Assembly: GCA_963815535.1 (NCBI GenBank) | Contig: CAWFGS010000001.1 | Coordinates: 496,001 to 560,000, forward strand | Origin: CAWFGS01 sp963815535 | GTDB lineage: Bacteria > Pseudomonadota > Alphaproteobacteria > Sphingomonadales > Sphingomonadaceae | Direction: 5' to 3' | Length of the DNA: 64,000 nt | Part shown: positions 56,508 to 64,000 of the stretch, one piece after another | How positions within the stretch are numbered: position 1 is the stretch's first letter | Layout: each line of letters starts with the position of its first letter | Program-made: the position numbers and the translations under genes | The notes under the pieces: model-generated | Database searches by the model: none | Told to the model about the DNA's origin: nothing | Seen by the model: the letters and a program-made list of their open reading frames with translations, nothing else

Positions 56508-57739
56508 AGCCGCTCGGCCCGATACCGCCAGGTTTCGAAACTCGCGATGGCGAACTGGCTATCGGCGGCCGGACCGCCAGCGCAACTGGCTGCCGAGTGC
56601 GGGCAGACACCCCCTGTTCGTTTATTCACGCGAATTGCTGGCCGCCCGCATCGCGCATTTGCGCGACGCCATGCCCGAACGTCTGGGTATCAATTACGCG
56701 ATCAAGGCCAATCCGTTCGAACCGGTATTGCAATTCATGGCCGACAGGATCGACGGGTTCGATATCGCGTCGGGCGGGGAGCTGGCTTTGATCGAAGCAG
56801 GCCGGGATCGATCCGCGCGCGGGTCAGCTTCGCGGGGCCGGGCAAGCGCGATGGCGAACTGGCTGCCGCGATCGCTGCCGGGCGTGACGCTGAACATCGA
56901 ATCTGCAGGCGAATTGCGGCGGGCGCTGACGATTGCCGAGGATGCCGACAGGACGCCGCGACTTGCCTTGCGCGTCAATCCCGACTTCGAATTGCGCGGT
57001 TCCGGCATGAAGATGGGCGGCGGGTCGAAAGCTTTCGGGATCGACGAAGATAAGGTCGCGAACCTTGCGCGCGAACTGATCGCCGCCGGTGCCGAATGGC
57101 GCGGTCTGCATATCTTCACCGGCAGTCAGGCGCTCGACGCCGATGCGCTGATCGAAACGCAGGGCAACGTCCTGGCGCTCGCCGATCGTCTGAGCCGAGA
57201 GATCGGGCGTCCCGTGCCGAAGCTCAACATGGGCGGCGGGTTCGGCATTCCCTATTTCCACAACGACGCAGCCGATCGACCTGAATGCGATCGGGGCGGC
57301 GCTGGAACGAGCGGTTCACCGATGCTTCCCGACACGCTTGCGCGATACCGAACTGTGCATCGAACTCGGCCGATATCTGGTCGGGGAGGCCGGCGTCTAT
57401 CTGACCCGCATTCTCGATCGCAAGGAAAGCCACGGCCAGACCTACCTGGTCACCGATGGCGGGCTGCATCACCAATTGGCCGCATCCGGCAATTTCGGCA
57501 CGGTTATTCGCCGCAACTATCCCGTCGCCATCGCCAACCGGTTCGATGTCGCTGCCACCGAAGAAGTGAACGTGGTGGGCTGTCTGTGCACCCCGCTCGA
57601 TCGACTGGCGGATCAGGCAATGTTGCCGCGTGCCGATGTCGGCGATCTGGTGGCGGTATTTTGCGCCGGGGCCTATGGCGCGACGGCATCGCCCAGCGAT
57701 TTTCTGGGGCAGGGACCGGCGCTGGAAATGCTGGTTTAA
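56504..57739 (+). CDS. PLP-dependent decarboxylase, XrtA-system type (six extra bases)
   Basis: Fold III (DAP/ornithine/arginine) decarboxylase. Seen: the PLP lysine in GINYAIKANPFEPVLQ, FDIASGGELALIEAG, VTLNIESAGELRRALTIAED, RVNPDFELRGSGMKMGGGSK, LHIFTGSQALDADALIETQG, PKLNMGGGFGIPYFHND, CIELGRYLVGEAGVYL and NVVGCLCTPLDRLADQAMLP. Matches the decarboxylase of exosortase A loci (TIGR03099 from memory). Extra bases: 56569-56570, in the C-run at 56610-56614, two within 56803-56822, in GGG at 56880-56882 and near 57271. Corrected 409 aa. This is the most heavily broken gene here. Likely product: a decarboxylated amino acid that is then acylated; inferred only. Confidence 0.87.
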
Positions 57740-57753
57740 CTTTCCTGGCTGCA

Positions 57754-57772
57754 CTGTCCCTTCGTGGGACAG
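57754..57772. terminator. Hairpin after the decarboxylase gene
   Basis: A perfect 7-bp stem, CTGTCCC and GGGACAG, with loop TTCGT starts 14 bases after the stop. No T-run follows, so it may be an attenuator, an mRNA-stability structure or a weak terminator separating the ligase-decarboxylase pair from the export genes. The remaining 160 bases to the next ATG show no gene and may hold a promoter. Confidence 0.5.
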
Positions 57773-57932
57773 GGCACGCAAAACCGGCGATTAACCGTTT
57801 AAAGATAACGGTATGTTCACCCTTTTTGACCACAAAGCATCGCATATTGCCGGTGTGGTCCGGGGCATCGTCCGCCCTTGCATCGTCGGCATGGTCCGGT
57901 TCCGGACCGCCACGAATTGAGGATGCGTACCG

Positions 57933-58586
57933 ATGCCCAGACTGAAGTTTACCAAACTGCCCAAACTGTTGAGCGGCAGCGCAATGGCCGCGGTTGCGCT
58001 GGCCGGATGCACATCGGGCGGGGGACGGGAGCTGCCATCGGCGGCCTTCGTCGCCATGCAGGAAGGGCCGGGCGAAGAATACGTCATCGGTCCGCTCGAC
58101 GAACTGACCATCCACGTCTGGCGCAACCCGGAACTGGGCGCGGAAAAAATCCAGGTTCGCCCCGATGGCCGCATCACCACGCCGTTGGTCACCGACATGC
58201 CCGCCGTGGGCAAGACGCCCGCAATGCTGGCGCAGGATATTCGGCTGCAACTGTCGCAATATATCGAAGAACCGCTGGTTTCGGTGATCGTGAACAAATT
58301 CGCCGGTACGTTCAGCCAGCAGATCCGCATTGTCGGTTCGACCGAACAGCCGGCCTCCATCCCCTATCGCGCGAACATGACCGTGCTCGATGCGATGATC
58401 GCCGTCGGCGGTCTGTCGGAATTCGCCGCGGGCAACAAGGCCAAGCTGATCCGGTTCGACAAGCAGACGGGCAAGCAGGCCGAATACGCTTTGCGCCTGA
58501 CCGATCTGCTGCGCCGCGGCGACAGCGAGGCCAACGTCATGCTGTCACCGGGCGACGTCATCATCATTCCCGAAAGCACCTTTTAA
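57933..58586 (+). CDS. XrtA/PEP-CTERM-type polysaccharide export protein (Wza-like)
   Basis: 217-aa outer-membrane lipoprotein for polysaccharide export. Signal peptide with lipobox LAGC (AMAAVALAGCTSGGG). Then the polysaccharide export domain: EYVIGPLDELTIHVWRNPEL, VRPDGRITTPLVTDMPAVGK, EEPLVSVIVNKFAGTFSQQI, followed by the SLBB part TVLDAMIAVGGLSEFAAGNK and MLSPGDVIIIPEST. Intact. Leads the export arm. Confidence 0.92.
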   Translation: MPRLKFTKLPKLLSGSAMAAVALAGCTSGGGRELPSAAFVAMQEGPGEEYVIGPLDELTIHVWRNPELGAEKIQVRPDGRITTPLVTDMPAVGKTPAMLAQDIRLQLSQYIEEPLVSVIVNKFAGTFSQQIRIVGSTEQPASIPYRANMTVLDAMIAVGGLSEFAAGNKAKLIRFDKQTGKQAEYALRLTDLLRRGDSEANVMLSPGDVIIIPESTF

Positions 58587-58601
58587 GGGTTCGCCGCGCC
58601 G

Positions 58602-60141
58602 ATGAACGAGATATTCGAAGAACTGCGCGCGTCGCTTCATTCCATCTGGCATCGCCGGTGGCTGGCGCTTGCCGTGGCCTGGGGCGTCGCCATCGTGGGC
58701 TGGCTGTTCATCGCGCTGATCCCGAACACCTATAAATCGGAAGCGCGCATCTTCGTCGAACTGGACGATGTATTGTCCGAACAGGTCGGCATCGCGGGGG
58801 ACGGCGCGCAGGAAATCGTCCGCGTTCGCCAGACGTTGGCAAGTTCGGTCAATTTGGAAAAAGTCATCCGCGCAACCAAGCTGGGCGACCGGATATCCAA
58901 TCAGCGCGAAATGGAAGCCGCGATCGAAAGTCTGGCGGAAGACGTCACGATCAAGAGCGAAGAGGACAATCTGTTCGAATTGAGCGCCAAAGTCGGCAAG
59001 GGCGATCTGTCCGACCCGGAAAATGCCGCCTTGTCGCAGGATGTCGTGCAGAAACTGATCGACATCTTTCGGGAAGAAAACATCGCCGGCAACCGGGGCG
59101 AGGTTGCGGAAACCATCGTGTTCCTCGACCAGCAGTTGGAAGAACGCAAAACCGAATTGGAGGCCGCCGAACAGCGCCGCCTGCAATTCGAATCGCAATA
59201 TCCCGAATTGATCGGCGGCACCGGCGCGGTCGGCGCGCGAGATGGCCGCGTCGCGTGCGGAATTGCGCGGTGTCGAGGCCGACCTCGCTGCCGCGCAGAG
59301 CGCGCTTGCAGCCATCAACGGACAGCTGGCGGGCACGCCCCGCAACATCGTGACCACGCTGCCCGCCGATCAGCAGGGCGGGGCGCGAGCCGCGCTGAGC
59401 CAGGCGCTGGGTCAGCGCGCGCAGTTGAACGGACGCGGCCTGACCGAAAGCCATCCCGACATGGTCGCACTCAACCGCCAGATCGCCGTGCTGCAACAGC
59501 AGGCATCGCGTGAAGGGGTCAGCGGGCCGCGATCCAGCTCCGCACCCAACCCCGCTTACACATCGCTCGTATCGATCCAGGCCGAACGTCAGGCGAACGC
59601 GCAAGCTCTGCAGGCACGCAAGGTTGCGTTGCAGGCGGACCTTTCGTCCCTGTTCGCCGATCAGGCGCAGGAACCCGGCGTCGCAGCCGAAGCCAACCGG
59701 ATCAGCCGCGATTACGAAGTGCTGAAGGACAATTACGACAAGCTGTTGCAGGATCGCGAAGACATGCGGTTGCGCGGTCAGGTTCAGAACGAACGCAGCG
59801 CATTCAAATTCGACGTGATCGACCCGCCGACCGTGCCGCGCACCCCGATCGCCCCCAACCGTCCACTGCTGCTGTTCGGCGTGCTGTTCGCCGGAATCGC
59901 CGCTGGGATCGGCGCGGCCTTCGCCGTGGGCCAGATGCGATCGACATTCGCCACGACTGCAAAACTGGAACGGGCGTTGGATCTGCCAGTGCTGGGCGCC
60001 GTGTCCGCCACCCTGACCGATGCCGGACGCACTTTGCGCGCCAAACGCATGAAGATGTTCATGGCCGGGTCCGCCGCATTGGGCGGGCTGTTCGTCATCC
60101 TGCTGGCCGTGGAATTCGTGCAGCGCGGCATGGTCGCGTGA
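58602..60141 (+). CDS. XrtA-type polysaccharide chain-length determinant (Wzz/Wzc-N; one frame break)
   Basis: Inner-membrane copolymerase controlling polymer length. N-terminal membrane segment (LALAVAWGVAIVGWLFIALI), Wzz part (KSEARIFVELDDVLSEQVGI), long coiled coil (residues of about 160-390; GEVAETIVFLDQQLEERKTE, AERQANAQALQARKVALQAD), the second membrane segment after the proline-rich VIDPPTVPRTPIAPNRPLLL, and a third (AALGGLFVILLAVEFV). An extra base near 59231-59240 breaks it; corrected, GAEMAASRAELRGVEADL continues the coil. About 512 aa. No kinase domain; that is the next gene. Confidence 0.9.
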
Positions 60142-60151
60142 GGGGATCGAT

Positions 60152-61230
60152 ATGACCGAACACCGCAAAATCCCCCTGCCGCCGAAATCCGAGGAGGCCG
60201 CCGACAGCTCTTTGTTCGAACGGGCATCGGGGGCGTTCGGCCTGGGCGGTTTTGACACCGCGCCCGTGCCCGATCGCCTGGCCGACGCGCCGATGAAGCG
60301 CGCCAAGGTAAACCGCATCGTCGAACGTGTTGCAGCCAGAAAGAATGCCGAACAACAACCGGAACGCGGACGCAGCCGACATCGAGCCGATCGCACCCGA
60401 ACCGATGCAGCCCGATGCCGAACGGAGAACCTGCACCTGAATTTCATCCGCCCATTCCACAGGCCGCGCGTGAACTGGTTCGTCCGGTGGCCACGGCCAG
60501 CCATTTTTCAGGCGAGCATCACGCAATCGATCGCCAGCATCTGCGCGAACAGGGCCTGATCGTCCCCGAAGGCGGTGTCTCCGCCTTGCTTGAAGAGTTC
60601 CGTATCGTGAAGCGGCAATTGCTCAAAACCGCGCGCGATTACGGAACGCCCGAAGCGCGCCGGATATTGGTGTCATCCCCCCACCCAGGCGAAGGCAAGA
60701 CGTTCTGCGCCACCAATCTGGCCATCGCCCTGGCGGCGGAACGCGACAGCGAGGTTCTGCTGGTCGATGCCGATTTTGCGAAGCCGTCGGTGCTGGGCAC
60801 GTTCGGCCTGCCGCGCAGTGCCGGACTGATGGATGTGCTCGCCAATCCCGATCTATCGCCCGAAGATGTCGTGCTGGGCACGGATATCCCCGGCCTGTGG
60901 GTCTTGCCCGCAGGCGACATGACCCATGCGGACAGCGAATACCTATCCAGTCAGCGTACCGGTCAGGTGTTGGACCAGCTGACCGTCGGCGCGCCGAACC
61001 GGATCGTTATTTTCGATTGTTCGCCCGCATTGGCGGCATCGCATGCGGCGGAACTTGCCAAACATGTCGGGCAGATCGTGCTGGTCGCCCGCGCGGACAT
61101 TACGGGACAGAGCGCCCTGGAAGACGCCTGCCGCCTGCTGTCCGCCTGCCCCGATATCAAACTGCTGCTCAACGCGGCGCATTTCAGCCCCAGCGGTCGC
61201 CGGTTCGGCGATTACGGCTATTCGGAGTAA
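60152..61230 (+). CDS. XrtA-associated tyrosine-autokinase-like ATPase (two frame breaks)
   Basis: BY-kinase domain partner of the chain-length protein. A disordered N-terminus (about 120 residues) holds both breaks: near 60351-60365 and at about 60420. Then EFRIVKRQLLKTARDYGTPE, Walker A VSSPHPGEGKTFCATNLAIA, Walker A' EVLLVDADFAKPSVLGTFGL, GLWVLPAGDMTHADSEYLSS and Walker B RIVIFDCSPALAASHAAELA. The C-terminus has only two tyrosines (FGDYGYSE), fewer than the tyrosine cluster of Wzc. Corrected length is about 358 aa. Cytoplasmic. Confidence 0.88.
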
Positions 61231-61236
61231 TCCGCC

Positions 61237-62952
61237 ATGAAACTGTCCATCCTCAACGCCTGCGCCGTATCCGCCGTTGCCCTGTCGTTCGCGTCGCCTG
61301 CCGCTGCCCAGGTATTCGGCGGCAGCGACGGCGCGGACGACGGTGCCGCCACGCAGGCCGCGCCATCGTCATCCCGATCGGGCAGGCAATCGTCCGATGG
61401 CGACGGCCGCCCCGTGATCGAACCCTATATCGAAGTGTCGCAGATCGGCGTGTTCGAACTGTCGCCGGGCGACGATGCCGCGACCTATACTCAGATCGCC
61501 GCCGGGGTGGATGCGTCCATCACTGGCCGCAACAATGGCGGTTCCGTGTCCGTGCGTTACGAACGCAACATCGGTTATTCCGACGACGATCTCGACAGCG
61601 GCACGTTGAGCGGGGTCGCGCGCGGCTACGCCTCGATCATACCGCAAACGCTGACCGTTCAGGCGGGAGCATTGGCGAGCCGTACGCGGGTCGATACCAG
61701 CGGCGGCGTCACGTCGAACCCGCTGGTCGGCGACGATGCCGAAAGCAAGATCTATTCCGCCTATGCCGGGCCGAGCCTGACGACTTCCGTAGGCGACGTT
61801 GCGGTGAACGCGAACTACCGTGTCGGCTACACCCGCGTCGAAGCGCCCGATACGCCCGCCTTCGTGCCGGGCGTCGATGGCGGCATCGAGACGGTGGATA
61901 TTTTCGACGATAGCGTAAATCAGGCGGCAGCCGTGCATCTGGCGACGACGCCGGGCGAACCGTTGCCCGTGGGTCTGGGCATCGGCGCAGGCTGGACGCA
62001 GGAGGATATTTCCAACCTCGATCAGCGGGTGCGGGACGTTTACGTGCGCGGCGACGTGACCGTACCTGTCACGCCGACTTTCGCCGTGGTCGGCGGCATC
62101 GGATACGAAGATGTCGAGGTATCCTCACGCGATGCCGTGGTTGGGGCGGACGGCGTTCCGGTGCTGGACGACAATGGTCGTTTCGTGACCGATGGCGATG
62201 CGCCGCGCCAACTGGCCTACGACGTGTCCGGTCTGATCTGGGATGTCGGGGTCGTCTGGCGACCCAGCAGCCGCACTTCGCTGGCCGCGACGGTCGGGCG
62301 GCGATATGATTCCACCACCTATTACGGCACGTTCGACTGGGCACCCGATAATCGCAGCAGCGTGTCGGTTTCGGCTTACGATGCCATCACCGGTTTCGGC
62401 GGGCAGCTCAACAATGCGCTGGTCGGCCTGCCCACGCAATTTTCCGCCGCGCGCAATGCACTCAGCAGCGATTTCAACGGCTGCGTCGCCGGGGCGGAGC
62501 GGGGCGGCTGCGTCACCGGCGCACTTGGCTCCGTGCGGTCCGCCGTGTTCCGCAATCGCGGCATCGGGGCGAATTATTCGCGCACCTTCGGCCGATACAC
62601 CACCGGCATCGGCATCGGTTACGATCGCCGCACGTTCATTTCGGGCGCCGGCACGGTGCTGGCATCGGCAGATGGGACGGCGGATGAAAGCTATTACATA
62701 AACGCCAATCTGCAGGGCGAATTGGGCCGCAACGCCAGCTTCACCCTGGCGGCATACGCCAATTATTTCGACAGCGAATTCGGCGATGGCGGCGATCTGC
62801 TCGCCTTCGGTTCGTCGGCTGCATATCAGCGCACCATCGCCTCGCGTTTGTCCGCCCGTGCCGCGCTCGCGCTCGACTACCTCGACACCGACAGCGGCTT
62901 CGACGATGTCGCGGCGGCATCCGCGCTCGTCGGTCTGCGGTACGATTTTTAA
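61237..62952 (+). CDS. Outer-membrane beta-barrel protein of XrtA polysaccharide locus
   Basis: 571 aa, intact. Signal peptide cleaved after AAA (SFASPAAAQVFGG). The mature part is rich in alternating polar/aromatic strands (GNNGGSVSVRYERNIGY-like segments; RTSLAATVGRRYDSTTYYGT; VSVSAYDAITGFGGQL) and ends with a terminal aromatic strand (ASALVGLRYDF), the usual barrel-assembly signal. The place after the kinase gene fits the outer-membrane component of exosortase A systems (TIGR03016 family from memory). It probably forms the export channel or its support. Confidence 0.82.
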   Translation: MKLSILNACAVSAVALSFASPAAAQVFGGSDGADDGAATQAAPSSSRSGRQSSDGDGRPVIEPYIEVSQIGVFELSPGDDAATYTQIAAGVDASITGRNNGGSVSVRYERNIGYSDDDLDSGTLSGVARGYASIIPQTLTVQAGALASRTRVDTSGGVTSNPLVGDDAESKIYSAYAGPSLTTSVGDVAVNANYRVGYTRVEAPDTPAFVPGVDGGIETVDIFDDSVNQAAAVHLATTPGEPLPVGLGIGAGWTQEDISNLDQRVRDVYVRGDVTVPVTPTFAVVGGIGYEDVEVSSRDAVVGADGVPVLDDNGRFVTDGDAPRQLAYDVSGLIWDVGVVWRPSSRTSLAATVGRRYDSTTYYGTFDWAPDNRSSVSVSAYDAITGFGGQLNNALVGLPTQFSAARNALSSDFNGCVAGAERGGCVTGALGSVRSAVFRNRGIGANYSRTFGRYTTGIGIGYDRRTFISGAGTVLASADGTADESYYINANLQGELGRNASFTLAAYANYFDSEFGDGGDLLAFGSSAAYQRTIASRLSARAALALDYLDTDSGFDDVAAASALVGLRYDF

Positions 62953-62962
62953 GGAATAGACG

Positions 62963-64000
62963 ATGTTCGACGATTTTTACGGCCTAACGGCGCGCCCGTT
63001 CCAGCTAACCCCCGATCCCGCGTTCTATTTCGAAAGCGGCACGCATCGTAAAGCGTTGTCCTATCTCGGTTACGGTCTGGCGCAGGGCGAAGGGTTCATC
63101 GTCATCACCGGCGAAGTCGGTGCGGGCAAATCCACGCTGGTCGCCCATCTGATCAAGAAGATCGACCCGGAACAGATGACGGTCGGCCAGATCGTGACAA
63201 GCGCGCTCGATGGCGAAGAAATGGTTCACGTCGTCGCGCAGAGCTTCGGCCTGGACATTGCCGGACATGACAAAGCCACCGCCCTTGGCGCGATCGAGGA
63301 GTTCCTGCATTCCGAAGCGCGCGCGGGCCGCCGCTGCCTGCTGGTGGTCGATGAATCGCAGAACCTGTCGGTCGATGCGCTGGAAGAACTGCGGATGTTC
63401 TCCAACTTCCAGCTGGGGTCGCATCCGCTGGTGCAGACTTTGTTGCTGGGGCAACCGGAGTTCAAGTCGATGCTCGCCCAGCACGAGGCGTTGGAACAAT
63501 TGCGCCAGCGCGTCATTGCCGCGCATCATCTGGATGCGATGGACCGCGCGGAACTGGAACCCTACATCCGCCATCGCCTGGAATGCGTGGGGTGGGACGA
63601 AAACCCCGCAATCGACCAGCGCGTCTATAGTGAACTGTTCGACGCGACCGGCGGCATTCCCCGCAAGGTGAATCAGGTGATGACCCGGCTGCTGCTGTTG
63701 GGCGCAGTCGAACAGCGCACGCGGATCGATAATGCGATGCTGGGATCGGTGCTGAAGGAAATGCAGGCGGATGCCGCTTTCCCGGAAGCCGCGCCTGCGC
63801 CGATGAAAAAGGTCGAACGCCCGGAAGCCAGGCCGAAGCCGCTCACTCCTGCTGTCGAAGCGGGCGTACCGCGCGGCGAACTCGATGCGATGCTGGGCCA
63901 GCGCGATGCCGAAATTGCGGAATTGCAACAGGCGATCGTCGAACTGGTAGAAGAACGCAGCGATGCGCCGCAATTGCCCGCCGATTTACTGGAACGCATG
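62963..64000 (+). CDS. XrtA/PEP-CTERM-associated AAA ATPase (ExeA-like; truncated by window end)
   Basis: 346 codons present; the end is outside the window. Seen: MFDDFYGLTARPFQLTPDPA, YFESGTHRKALSYLGYGLAQ, Walker A VITGEVGAGKSTLVAHLIKK, Walker B RRCLLVVDESQNLSVDALEE, LLLGQPEFKSMLAQH and ATGGIPRKVNQVMTRLLLLG (sensor region). A proline/alanine linker and a coiled coil follow (ELDAMLGQRDAEIAELQQAI). AAGGAATAGACG precedes the ATG. Matches the ATPase of exosortase A loci (TIGR03015 from memory), thought to energise assembly or export. Confidence 0.92.
   Translation, partial: MFDDFYGLTARPFQLTPDPAFYFESGTHRKALSYLGYGLAQGEGFIVITGEVGAGKSTLVAHLIKKIDPEQMTVGQIVTSALDGEEMVHVVAQSFGLDIAGHDKATALGAIEEFLHSEARAGRRCLLVVDESQNLSVDALEELRMFSNFQLGSHPLVQTLLLGQPEFKSMLAQHEALEQLRQRVIAAHHLDAMDRAELEPYIRHRLECVGWDENPAIDQRVYSELFDATGGIPRKVNQVMTRLLLLGAVEQRTRIDNAMLGSVLKEMQADAAFPEAAPAPMKKVERPEARPKPLTPAVEAGVPRGELDAMLGQRDAEIAELQQAIVELVEERSDAPQLPADLLERM

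Overview
This window is about 62-65% GC by eye and comes from the chromosome of an alphaproteobacterium. A member of the Sphingomonadales (Erythrobacter/Sphingomonas-like) is most likely. The reasons are the alphaproteobacterial sigma-70 with a long acidic insert, the yqeY-dnaG-rpoD and mreBCD-mrdA-rodA blocks, the small DUF4170 and DUF1206 proteins, and an XrtA (exosortase A) polysaccharide locus of the sphingomonad type. It is mostly core genome. I see no insertion sequence, prophage, integrase or CRISPR array.

Layout. 0-8.4 kb: queA, a carotenoid-oxygenase-family gene and tgt (queuosine tRNA modification), rpsD, chorismate mutase, then on the minus strand rpiB-glyA-small membrane protein-nrdR-trmJ-like. 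8.4-9.9 kb: an unusual sensor (GAF-like, PAS-like) plus phosphoribosyltransferase fusion. 10-15.1 kb: yqeY, a lipoprotein, dnaG and rpoD. 15.3-20.9 kb: carA (with a palindromic repeat inside the reading frame), an AT-rich spacer, carB and greA. 21-23 kb: DUF4170 and a tightly overlapping four-gene membrane/stress cluster. 23-25.7 kb: eno, ribH, dps and tRNA-Lys(CTT). 25.8-31.5 kb: mreB-mreC-mreD-mrdA-rodA, the cell elongation machinery. 31.7-42.2 kb: mutL, a MaoC protein, DUF1206, dnaE, an acyl-CoA ligase, a DUF1330 protein and a radical SAM protein. 42-52 kb: moaB, a soluble lytic transglycosylase, a uracil-DNA-glycosylase-like protein, ETF-ubiquinone oxidoreductase, ispE, an N-formylglutamate amidohydrolase, ilvD, a lipoprotein and an RNA m5U methyltransferase.

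52-64 kb is an XrtA/PEP-CTERM-associated locus with two arms. One arm is small-molecule or acyl chemistry: two hydrolases, an acyl carrier protein, a GNAT/BioF2-like acyltransferase, an acyl-CoA ligase and a PLP-dependent decarboxylase. The other arm is polysaccharide export: an export lipoprotein, a chain-length protein, a tyrosine-autokinase-like ATPase, an outer-membrane beta barrel and an ExeA-like ATPase cut by the window end. The exosortase itself is not in the window and probably lies beyond position 64000. The first arm has no established product and is the best candidate here for an uncharacterised pathway.

A caution for every user of this sequence: about 22 genes contain reading-frame breaks. 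Reconstructing each one by hand gives about 43 events, and every one can be explained as an extra base, with no deletion needed. Many lie in short homopolymers. Essential single-copy genes are hit (glyA, carA, carB, eno, dnaE, ispE, ilvD). The simplest reading is residual insertion errors in the assembly rather than pseudogenes. I therefore annotate these genes as whole coding regions and give the approximate break points. The breaks also create false joins, such as an apparent rpiB-glyA fusion.
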